The position numbers and the translations under genes were made by a program. From assembly GCA_002721105.1 (NCBI GenBank), contig PBJL01000034.1, positions 1 through 24,404 of the forward strand: a DNA stretch of 24,404 bases, written 5' to 3'. The notes under the pieces are model-generated. The model was not told where the DNA came from and made no database searches. It was given only the letters and a program-made list of their open reading frames with translations. The stretch is from Acidiferrobacteraceae bacterium. GTDB lineage: Bacteria; Pseudomonadota; Gammaproteobacteria; Arenicellales; UBA868. Shown here piece after piece: positions 16,064-23,648 of this stretch. Each line of letters opens with the position of its first letter. Position 1 is the first letter of the stretch.

Positions 16064-17344
16064 CTATCGCAATTTATCGAGACCCGACCAGACCTTATGA
16101 AAAGCATTGATGACAAGGTCAACGTCGGCATCGCTAAATTCGTATAAACACATCGGGATGGCCAAAAAACTCTCTGCATGAAGAGATTCAGCTACGGGGC
16201 AGATACCAATTGTGTAGTCTACGTTGCGATGGCAGATATCAGAGGTCCAGGGGAAGCCTTTGGTGCCATAGGCGATTTTTTTCTGGAACATTGGTAATAA
16301 ATGAAGGTTTGTGTAGCCAGCGGCCATTTCTTCTATACCTTCAGCAACTAATGCTTGGTGAATGGTGTTGCGATCAAGTTGAAGTAGTTCGAGATCTAGA
16401 ACAAGCGGGTAGACATGGTAAGCATGTGTATTACCATATTGGATAACTGGGCCACGCAGTCCTTCGAGTTCATTTAGCCCGGCAGCTAATCTTTCACCAG
16501 CATGTTGTCGGCTCTGGACCAAGGGGGCCAGTTTTTTTAATTGTTCGATGCCGATAGCTGATTCGATCTCGCCCAGTCGAAAGTTGTATCCAAGCATATT
16601 ACTCAGGTTACTAATACCCATATCCTGAACGACTGCCTCTGCGTGATTTCTGATTAAGCGCGTACGGTCGGCAAGTTCATCGTTATCTGTAACGACAATG
16701 CCACCTTCCCCCGTTTGAATTTGTTTATGGTAGTTAAGGCTATAGCCCCCGATATCAGATAGCGTACCCGCAAGCCTATCTTTGTAATATGCGCCTGGTG
16801 ATTGCGCCGTGTCGGATATAACCCTCAAACCATAGCGACTTGCGATCGCCATCAAGGCGTCCACATCAGCGGAATGGCCAAAAATATCAACGGAAAGAAT
16901 TGCCTTGGTGTATGGCGTTATATTTTTTTCAACTGACCGTGGGTCTAAATTGAATGTTTCTTTTTCGATGTCAGCAAAGACTGGGATTGCATTCCAGTGC
17001 AAGATTGAGGCTACGGTTGCTGACATCGTCCAGGGACTGACGATGATTTCATCTCCAGGCTCAATCTTGATTGCACCCACGGCGGCGATCAATCCTGATG
17101 TCCATGAATTGACGCTTATTGCATGTTTTGTGCCAAAAAATGTTTCACACGCACGCTCAAATTCCTGAACCTTAGGGCCACCGAAGAAATCAGGATCCCA
17201 GGATCCTAGAAACTTTGAAAGAATGCCACTGTCTACTACTAACTTAACAGCATCGCTCTCTTCTTTTCCGATAGATGTATATCGCTTTAGCTTATGGGGT
17301 ATCGTCTTCGGCCCGCCATGAAGGGCTAATTGGCTACTAGTCAT
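16064..17344 (-). CDS. DegT/DnrJ/EryC1-family sugar aminotransferase
   Basis: This is a 426-residue PLP enzyme, longer than PseC. The opening LALHGGPKT (6-14) resembles the branch that includes 3-amino-5-hydroxybenzoate synthase and scyllo-inosose aminotransferases. Conserved features are VNSWTSGLIAAVGA (78-91), ISDTAQSPGAYYKDR (176-190) with Asp178, and GYSLNYHKQIQTGEGG (200-215) with PLP Lys207. NYHKQIQTGEGG differs clearly from the PseC signature, so it is not a second PseC. The gene lies 11 bases behind a Gfo/Idh/MocA oxidoreductase; such pairs commonly oxidise a hydroxyl to a ketone and then aminate it. A GGCAGG stretch precedes the ATG. The likely product is an amino sugar of unknown structure. 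Confidence 0.9.
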   Translation of the reverse strand: MTSSQLALHGGPKTIPHKLKRYTSIGKEESDAVKLVVDSGILSKFLGSWDPDFFGGPKVQEFERACETFFGTKHAISVNSWTSGLIAAVGAIKIEPGDEIIVSPWTMSATVASILHWNAIPVFADIEKETFNLDPRSVEKNITPYTKAILSVDIFGHSADVDALMAIASRYGLRVISDTAQSPGAYYKDRLAGTLSDIGGYSLNYHKQIQTGEGGIVVTDNDELADRTRLIRNHAEAVVQDMGISNLSNMLGYNFRLGEIESAIGIEQLKKLAPLVQSRQHAGERLAAGLNELEGLRGPVIQYGNTHAYHVYPLVLDLELLQLDRNTIHQALVAEGIEEMAAGYTNLHLLPMFQKKIAYGTKGFPWTSDICHRNVDYTIGICPVAESLHAESFLAIPMCLYEFSDADVDLVINAFHKVWSGLDKLR

Positions 17345-17355
17345 AATCGCCTGCC

Positions 17356-18318
17356 TTAACTATCACGGATGCCGTTTATGACCTCAAGGGTATTTACGGC
17401 GTCTGCACCCGTGCACAAATGATGTGGTTTTCCATTAATCGCGTTAGCTAATTGATCAGTTACTGCCCATTGATAACGGTGCATCGTGTTGTCAATAAGT
17501 TCGGTTCTCTCGGCCAACACCTTTTGGTCTAGAAAAGGTGGTTCCTCGGCAGCTGATTGCCACAATATGCTGTCGCCATTTTGTTCGTAGCGAAGGCGCC
17601 CCGATGGACTTAATAACTCGATGGCGTTGTGCGTGTAGAACTCTCCCCAGGCGCTTCGCAACGAGACCGTACCATGTTGAAATAGGATTTGAACATCTAT
17701 TTCGGAGTCATGTTGATCGCATACACTACTCGACTCGGTGATTTTTGTTTGTTGAACGGGACCCAGCCAAAACTCGAGTAGGTTAATTAAATGAGATCCA
17801 TTGTTAAGAAGTCCCCTTGTATACCATGCCGTGCCCTTAAGTGGCGAAGCAATAATGCCTGAGCGGATTCGTCTTTTGACTTCTATCGCACCAGGATCGG
17901 ATCGTCGGACATAATTAACAAAGAGTCTGATGTTCGCGTAGTCGCAGTGTTTCAGATAGTCGCGTGCCTTTTCCGGATCCATTCCGAATGGTTTTTCACA
18001 AAGAATTACTTTTACTGAGCGGCAGGACAAAGTAGTGTCGAGCAACTCGCTATGCTTATCAGCCGGAACGGCTATGACGACGATATCAGGCTTTGTTTTG
18101 TTAAGTGCAGTGGTTAGATTGGAATAGGAAGGTTTTTGATAATGGTTCTCGAAAAGCAAGCGTGGTCCGGATAAAGAATCCACTCCGCCTACAAGTTCGA
18201 ATGCTTCGTGCAGCTCAAAGGCTCTTGCATGACTGTATATACCAATAGTTGGATCTATATTTAAGTCGTAACAAAGACCTATTCGACCAAGTCCGGCAAT
18301 TAAACACTTTGAAACCAT
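17356..18318 (-). CDS. Gfo/Idh/MocA-family NAD(P)-dependent oxidoreductase
   Basis: The 320 residues start with a Rossmann fold (CLIAGLGRIGL, 5-15). They carry the family signature CEKPFG (107-112) with catalytic-region Lys109, in the usual place after VVIAVPADKH. The C-terminal part, with the NNGSHLINLLEFWLG segment, gives the conserved His of the substrate domain. Family members oxidise or reduce hydroxyl or keto groups on sugars and inositols. It sits six bases behind the unrecognised 302-residue gene and 11 bases ahead of the DegT aminotransferase. With the latter it could introduce an amino group on a sugar ring, as WlbA does with WlbE in other pathways; here that is inference. The glycine pattern of the nucleotide loop is GxGxxG. 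Confidence 0.88.
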   Translation of the reverse strand: MVSKCLIAGLGRIGLCYDLNIDPTIGIYSHARAFELHEAFELVGGVDSLSGPRLLFENHYQKPSYSNLTTALNKTKPDIVVIAVPADKHSELLDTTLSCRSVKVILCEKPFGMDPEKARDYLKHCDYANIRLFVNYVRRSDPGAIEVKRRIRSGIIASPLKGTAWYTRGLLNNGSHLINLLEFWLGPVQQTKITESSSVCDQHDSEIDVQILFQHGTVSLRSAWGEFYTHNAIELLSPSGRLRYEQNGDSILWQSAAEEPPFLDQKVLAERTELIDNTMHRYQWAVTDQLANAINGKPHHLCTGADAVNTLEVINGIRDS

Positions 18319-18324
18319 TATTGA

Positions 18325-19233
18325 TTAGTCTTGCCAGTTTTCAATTAGGTGTTGGAGCTGTTCGACTTCGGGATACGGTAGGGTGACGGGTTTCCCCTGA
18401 GGTGGAATCGAACTAATCACACGTTTTTCAGCCAGTAGACCGATGACCATAGCCATCGAGTCGCATCCCACTACAATCTCGGCTTCCCGGATTTCACTAA
18501 TTAATGAGTTGGCAGCACAGATTGTAACGTCCAGCTCTGTCCATTGTTTTGCCCACTCATATTTCTTTTTACCAGAGCTTTCGGCAGGATGAGGGCGGAT
18601 GCGTAGCGTGTGTGGCGATGAAGTCAGAACATGTATGTTCTTTAGAAAATAGAATAAAGCATCATGCTCGTCATATCCCCAATGTTTTTTATCGCCAAAT
18701 TGACGAAAGGCGTGCCCACCCATTGGATCTGTTACATACAAAATGGTTCCGGGCAATGTTTTATAGTCATGTGCCGATAACTGAGCGAGTTCTAACCTGA
18801 TATCCTCAAAATAATAGTTGGGCTTTAGAATAATAGGTATATCTGGAAAACAATTGCGAGCGATTCGCTGGGCATAGACATCGCCAACCCAAAGCTCATT
18901 AGGTAATGTATAAGCGCCTTGATGTAAAAATCTTTCTCCGTAATTACTCCAATGATCTAGAAACGTGACGATGGTCTTTGTAGCGCGCTTGGCGGCGACA
19001 ATCGCCTCTTTTTCGAGCGTAGACTGCCAGCTGGTTCCACATACCGCCCAATCACAGTTTGAAATAGCCTCTGATAATTGAACGAACTGCAAGTTGGGAA
19101 TTTTTGATTGAAATATTTTTCTGGCAGGACCTTCCGCGACAACCAAATGTAAGCAGGATTGTCGTTTCAACCAGCTAGAGAGTATTTCGGCGCCCCCTGC
19201 ATCATGGCTTATAACTGCAACTGTTTTTGTCAT
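18325..19233 (-). CDS. Unrecognised protein with GT-B-like features
   Basis: I do not recognise a named family for these 302 residues. The N-terminus TVAVISHDAGGAEILSSWL (4-22) looks like the first strand and loop of a Rossmann-like domain. A second such domain seems to hold IRPHPAESSGKKKYEW (212-227) and VVGCDSMAMVIGLLAEKR (254-271). The R-P-H-P element and the later G-C-D-S-M-A segment recall GT-B enzymes such as CDP-glycerol glycerophosphotransferases and capsule proteins. No signal peptide or membrane segment is evident. The ATG overlaps the stop of the SpsF-type cytidylyltransferase by one base (TAATG), and the Gfo/Idh gene follows after six, so it is embedded in the same pathway. It may be a hydrolase or isomerase on a nucleotide sugar (PseG-like role) or a transferase; neither is shown. 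Confidence 0.6.
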   Translation of the reverse strand: MTKTVAVISHDAGGAEILSSWLKRQSCLHLVVAEGPARKIFQSKIPNLQFVQLSEAISNCDWAVCGTSWQSTLEKEAIVAAKRATKTIVTFLDHWSNYGERFLHQGAYTLPNELWVGDVYAQRIARNCFPDIPIILKPNYYFEDIRLELAQLSAHDYKTLPGTILYVTDPMGGHAFRQFGDKKHWGYDEHDALFYFLKNIHVLTSSPHTLRIRPHPAESSGKKKYEWAKQWTELDVTICAANSLISEIREAEIVVGCDSMAMVIGLLAEKRVISSIPPQGKPVTLPYPEVEQLQHLIENWQD

Positions 19234-19973
19234 TATGGATCTGAATGGCGAACGACAGAGGCATTAATATCTACCCAACGGGGCTTCTCCCGTAATAAGT
19301 TGACAACATCGCGACAACTAAAGAATGGGTTAATAGTAGAAAAATATTCGATTATTTTTTTCAATAGTTTGTAATCAGCTAGTTCATCAAGGGTCAAGCC
19401 GAGCTCAGGCCAATGAATATCAGGTGGAGCAACTAAGTAAACATGGGAAAAGATGTCGGGATGATTCCTGATGTGTAAAGTGACGTGTTCTTTATCCAGA
19501 GAATTGGTTGTCATAGCTGCAGATTTCTTGAGAGTTTCCAGCTTAAAAACCTGAGTATCCATGCCATCAGGATAACTCCTAACGTGTGCGTTACTAGCGT
19601 AATCCACCTGGTTGGCGTGGAACATCTGAATCGTTTGTTCAACTATACAGGGATCAATAATCGGACAATCCCCAGTGATTGCGACAACGATGTTCGCGTT
19701 CACAGATTCGGCAGCCCCGATAACGCGACTCATGACATCGTTTTCATCGCCTCGGTAATTATCAATTGACAAGTGTTCAGCCAGTTCAACTAATACGTCA
19801 TCTGTGGTATTAACGGTAGTGGCGAGAACTATTTTTTCGATCGAGGAAACCATTTTGAGGCGTTCTACGAGGTGTTCAAGCATTGATTTCCCATCAGCCG
19901 GTAATAACACCTTCCCCGGTAGTCGCTGGGATGTCATTCGGGCTTCTATAGTTGCTACAGTGATCATGATCAA
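19233..19973 (-). CDS. SpsF-type cytidylyltransferase domain protein
   Basis: A single-domain nucleotidyltransferase of 246 residues, homologous to the N-terminal half of the fusion protein at 12864-14894. The motif ARMTSQRLPGKVLL (11-24) is the CTP-binding signature in its SpsF form. DCPIIDPCIVEQTI and the SYPDGMDTQVF segment match the corresponding parts of the fusion (DCPIIDPTIV, TFPDGLDTEIF). It probably activates a sugar acid or related sugar with CMP. The conceptual start is a TTG at 19973; an ATG two codons in, at 19967, preceded by GGCGGA, is an equally good start. It is the first gene of the - strand run, so its promoter should lie in 19974-20430. Confidence 0.85.
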   Translation of the reverse strand: MIMITVATIEARMTSQRLPGKVLLPADGKSMLEHLVERLKMVSSIEKIVLATTVNTTDDVLVELAEHLSIDNYRGDENDVMSRVIGAAESVNANIVVAITGDCPIIDPCIVEQTIQMFHANQVDYASNAHVRSYPDGMDTQVFKLETLKKSAAMTTNSLDKEHVTLHIRNHPDIFSHVYLVAPPDIHWPELGLTLDELADYKLLKKIIEYFSTINPFFSCRDVVNLLREKPRWVDINASVVRHSDP

Positions 19974-20430
19974 TCCGCCAAGTTGAAATTAATGCTGAGT
20001 TTGCGATTAAACATTGTTCTTGGGGTGTACGCCGCCAAAGGGCGGGTGCGGTGGCTGCTAAGAGATAAATTCACCGTTGTATTCTACGGGTTTTAAATGG
20101 ATTGGGGATGCTAGGGAAGTGCCTATAAAGTTTTCTTGGTTGTTGGCGTGGCGTTACGGGTTGGGAGGTAAGAATTAATCCGCCGGTATTGCCGACTGAG
20201 AATTCGCCCGTTGCTTTTTGCATGTATTGTTTTTGGCAACTATGCAAATAAGGCTAGCGATGATATGGATGGTCGTGATAACCTAAAACGCATAAAAAAT
20301 GTTCCAAAAATGGAAAGTGTAGGGACAGTTATTTATGAGCATTCTTCAAGTGATCGGATAATTGGTGATTAATGTGATTACGTGTGGAAGCATTAAGCTG
20401 TCGGTCTAAGTCATTGGTAATGAGTTTTTC
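19974..20430. other. Divergent intergenic region between the - strand operon and the 547-residue gene
   Basis: This 457-base region should contain the promoter of the ten-gene - strand run and that of the + strand gene. A GC-rich hairpin, CCGCC (20032-20036) with GGCGG (20041-20045), lies about 60 bases upstream of the cytidylyltransferase start and would be in its 5' leader. A small palindrome, TTCCA-AAAA-TGGAA, is at 20302-20315. Neither can be assigned a function, and no consensus promoter was recognised. Confidence 0.5.
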
Positions 20431-22074
20431 GTGCGGAGAAAAGGATTCCCAGTGCTAGGGTGGAGATCCAACCAACCTGGCCCTGGCAGTTGGCGCAAAC
20501 ATAGAAAAGGTTGGTTGTTTGGCGATAGAGCGGAAGAGAACTTCATTCGGCACAATAAGCGAGTGTGGGCCGACTCATCACCAAGCCTTCCTTCTGGTGA
20601 GGTGTTATGTGAATTCACCACGATGCAGCCTTCCATTATTGCATATAGCTATTTTGCACATGTATTAGGTAAAAAACATAATGCGCGGGTGTTGTCTTAT
20701 ATGTTCGGTATTGATAAATCGATCGATCCCGGCATGAGACGTTTGTATGAATCTTTTAATGTAGAGATTTTCACGTGCGCCATTAGTGAGGATCAGAGAG
20801 ATGAAATTGGTAATTTGTATGAAGAGACATTGCCGCGTTTAATAACAAAACAGGATGTGTTCAATTTTTCAATAGACAATATATGGATTGGAGACTTGCT
20901 CTATGATCATCATTTGCGTCGATACAAAGTGCCTACGGTCGATGTTAAAGATTCGAGATTTAAAGTTTCATTAAGGGAGGCGCTTACACAGTTTATATAT
21001 TGGCGTGATTATCTGAGGAGTCACGATGTCAGAGCGCTGAATGTGACTCATTGCGTTTATCTTGTGGCAATCCCATTGCGGCTATCTATTGATGCGGGAG
21101 TGCCTACTTATCAATGCAACGCTCAAGGTTGTTACCACTTAAGCGAGGAAAGACTGTGGCCATACAGCAACTTTTACAGTTATCCTGCCGATTTTGCGGC
21201 CCTTAGTCAGGACGAGCAACAGGTTGGTATAAAGATGGCGAAAGAGAATATAGCAAGGCGATTCGACGGTGAAGTAGGCGTGAATATGGCGTACTCCCAA
21301 AAATCGGCATATACATCCAAGCGCATTGACAGGGTGTTATCCACCACGAATAAGTTGAAAGTTCTTATCGCGATGCAGTGTTTTTTCGATTCCCCTAACG
21401 GCCTTGGCCCTAACCTTTTTGTAGATTTTTATGAATGGTTGAAATTCCTAGGGGGTATTTCCAACCAGACAGATTACGAGTGGTATCTCAAGACTCACCC
21501 CGATGCATTTCCAGAAAACATTGCTATTTTAGAAAAAATGGTTGCGCAATATCCTAAGATGACAATGATACCGAACGAGGTATCACACCACCAGTTGATT
21601 GAAGAGGGTATTGACGTAGCTTTAACCGTTTATGGAACGATAGGCCTGGAATATGCTGCGTTGGGGTTGCCGGTGATTAATGCATCCACAGCAAACCCTC
21701 ATATTGCCTATAACTTTAATATTCATCCAAGGACCTTCGAAGAATATGAACGGACACTGAAGAATTTAGAATCGCAAAAGGTGAAAATAAAAATGTCAGA
21801 GGTTTACGAATACTATTGCATGAATCATATCGCTGAACGAAAAGACACTTGGTTAATAAGTGATTACAGCAACTATATGTCGAACGTTGGTTACGCAGAA
21901 CACTTCAATTCAGATCTCTATCAATATTTTGTTGATAAGTTTTCGCCAGATAGTTCTAACAACAGTATCTGCTGGCTTAGCAATTTTGTTGAGTCGAAAG
22001 ACTATTCGATGGGACGGAAGCATTCCAACATGGTAGACCCGACAGGACTCAAGCCCTCAGCAAATGGATTCTGA
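20431..22074 (+). CDS. Putative GT-B-type glycosyltransferase or capsule-synthesis-like protein
   Basis: A soluble protein of up to 547 residues. The C-terminal half resembles capsule or Kdo-transferase-like GT-B proteins: WYLKTHPDAFPEN (351-363) with the HP pair, then TVYGTIGLEYAALGLPVIN (399-417), the usual donor-binding loop and helix. The start is uncertain. The longest frame begins at GTG 20431 without a good ribosome binding site. Residues 1-58 (many Arg, Trp and Gly) look unlike a folded domain, and a GTG near 20605 or the ATG at 20623 would give a chain starting just before the conserved-looking QPSIIAYSYFAHVLGKKH. The last 14 residues, from 22030, are encoded by DNA that looks like the antisense of a tRNA 3' end. 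By context it may transfer one of the activated sugars made here. Confidence 0.72.
   Translation: MRRKGFPVLGWRSNQPGPGSWRKHRKGWLFGDRAEENFIRHNKRVWADSSPSLPSGEVLCEFTTMQPSIIAYSYFAHVLGKKHNARVLSYMFGIDKSIDPGMRRLYESFNVEIFTCAISEDQRDEIGNLYEETLPRLITKQDVFNFSIDNIWIGDLLYDHHLRRYKVPTVDVKDSRFKVSLREALTQFIYWRDYLRSHDVRALNVTHCVYLVAIPLRLSIDAGVPTYQCNAQGCYHLSEERLWPYSNFYSYPADFAALSQDEQQVGIKMAKENIARRFDGEVGVNMAYSQKSAYTSKRIDRVLSTTNKLKVLIAMQCFFDSPNGLGPNLFVDFYEWLKFLGGISNQTDYEWYLKTHPDAFPENIAILEKMVAQYPKMTMIPNEVSHHQLIEEGIDVALTVYGTIGLEYAALGLPVINASTANPHIAYNFNIHPRTFEEYERTLKNLESQKVKIKMSEVYEYYCMNHIAERKDTWLISDYSNYMSNVGYAEHFNSDLYQYFVDKFSPDSSNNSICWLSNFVESKDYSMGRKHSNMVDPTGLKPSANGF
22030..22060 (-). other. tRNA 3'-end-like fragment (possible att-site scar)
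   Basis: Read on the - strand, this stretch ends in CGGGTCTACCA preceded by a T-arm-like CTTGAGTCC. That resembles a tRNA acceptor strand with CCA and a T-loop carrying two changes from TTCGAGT. The complementary 5' acceptor strand (AGACCCG) is not found in the 80 bases on the 5' side (higher coordinates), so this is at most a 3' fragment. It overlaps the end of the 547-residue gene. Confidence 0.3.
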
Positions 22075-22805
22075 GAAGATTACCGGATAATTAAACCTGT
22101 CATGTGAATAGGTTACAGGAGGAGGGCTAGGGTGTGTCATCTGTGTGTTTTGTTCTGAAAGGAAATCGTGGATCAATAATCAATTGCGGGCTAATCTAAA
22201 CTGTAGACATGCCACCTGACGTGGCCTCGTTGTCTTTTATCTATGGATCGATTGGGTGTCGCATTATCGGTTTCCAACAAAGGAAAATCGAGCCCCTTAA
22301 TCTCTTGCGACCTCTTCCCGGCAATTCTTTGTCAATCGCTATACCTGCCAACAGTCACTGGCATGACACGGTCATTGCCCTCTTCCCGTTTGCGGCACCG
22401 CGTAAGACGCGCTATACACTAAAAGCTTCCGAATACTAAAAGTTCCCGAAACCAACTCGGCTACCTTGTGGGTTACACCCAGATTCCACTACATATATAA
22501 TCTCCCTGAGGGTGATATGAGGTTCCCGAGCTAACTATTGAATACCGCGCTCACCGACATCTACAACTATGTTACGCGGAGTTAATTCACTAGTAGAACA
22601 GTTAGATCATGTCGAATAGTTGCGATTTGTGTACCATAGGGTTAGGGCATTCTTTCGGTTGATCATAGAGTAAGTTTTTCACCCCATTGATCTGATATCG
22701 GAGTATTGGAAGGGAAGAGAATATTGCCGAAGAGTTTGTCTCAGACGAATTAAACCAAGACCTTGGGTACATTAGCTACTTAAGCATCAGATTCGGTAAT
22801 TTACA
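22075..22805. other. Large gene-free spacer between the two glycosyltransferase genes
   Basis: At 731 bases this is the longest stretch without a recognisable gene. A 76-codon frame at 22209-22439 has no family resemblance and unusual composition (runs of Pro, Ser and Ile), so I do not call it. I saw no insertion-sequence ends, no transposase fragment and no clear promoter. Confidence 0.5.
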
Positions 22806-23648
22806 TTGACGATTATTCCGAAAGTTAGCATTGGATTGCCAGTATATAACGGTGCCCAAACACTAAGTCGAACAATCGATTCACTCCTTAATCAGTCGTT
22901 CAAAGATTTTGAACTCATCATTTCCGACAACCATTCATCGGATGAAACTCAGGAAATTTGTCTGGCTTATGCGGCCAGGGATTCCCGAATTAAGTATGTT
23001 AGGCAACCTTATACCGTAGCCCCAGAGATAAACTACGAATACGTGCTGACACACGCCCAAGGCGATTACTTTATGTGGAACGCGGATGATGACTGGAGAA
23101 CTCCTGGCTTTATTGAGATCAATTTCCGTGAATTAGAACTAAATCCAAATCTAGTCGGGTCGACTTCCCCCGATTGCTGGGAAAATGATTGGCCTAATCC
23201 AGAAAATTTACATAGCTTTTCTTTCGAGGGAAATTTGTATAGTTCGCTGACAAAGTTCCTCAGACATTGTTGGGTTTCGGGTGGAGTGTTTTATAGTCTG
23301 TTTAGAAGACGTGTCTTGACTAATTTTAACTTTGAATTAATTACAATTGGCGGGCCTGTATTCGCTTGTGACTGGTTTTTGTTACCTCATGTGATGGAGC
23401 AAGGTTCTATCCGACGTGTGCCGAATCAATGTACCGTTCTTGGTCTTGGGGGTATAAGCCAGCAGGCGGATGCCGTCAAGAGATGTCAGCATATGTTTAT
23501 CGAACGCTTTTTTCCATTGTACAGATTTTCAAAATATTTCTCTGGAATAGTGGTATCGACCAATAAACTATCCTTAGCGAACAAGGCGCGCCTAATAATT
23601 CAACTTATTTCCTTGAACATTTTCATCTATAGAAAAGTACTTCGGTGA
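22806..23648 (+). CDS. Family 2 glycosyltransferase
   Basis: The 280 residues form a GT-A-fold inverting transferase that moves a sugar from a nucleotide donor to a lipid-linked or protein acceptor at the cytosolic face. KVSIGLPVYNGAQTLSRTID (6-25) is the standard N-terminus. LNQSFKDFELIISDNHSSDET (28-48) gives the nucleotide-binding acidic residues, and MWNADDDW (90-97) holds the metal-binding DxD at 94-96. WVSGGVFYSLFRR and the CDWFLLPHVMEQG segment form the acceptor half. No membrane helix is obvious, though the last 25 residues are hydrophobic and basic. The start is a TTG at 22806; its position just before the first strand supports it. Donor and acceptor cannot be predicted. It stands alone between two gene-poor stretches. 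Confidence 0.9.
   Translation: MTIIPKVSIGLPVYNGAQTLSRTIDSLLNQSFKDFELIISDNHSSDETQEICLAYAARDSRIKYVRQPYTVAPEINYEYVLTHAQGDYFMWNADDDWRTPGFIEINFRELELNPNLVGSTSPDCWENDWPNPENLHSFSFEGNLYSSLTKFLRHCWVSGGVFYSLFRRRVLTNFNFELITIGGPVFACDWFLLPHVMEQGSIRRVPNQCTVLGLGGISQQADAVKRCQHMFIERFFPLYRFSKYFSGIVVSTNKLSLANKARLIIQLISLNIFIYRKVLR

Noticed and set aside
22209..22439. Plus-strand frame of 76 codons in the large spacer
   Set aside because: No motif or family resemblance and no ribosome binding site; likely chance.
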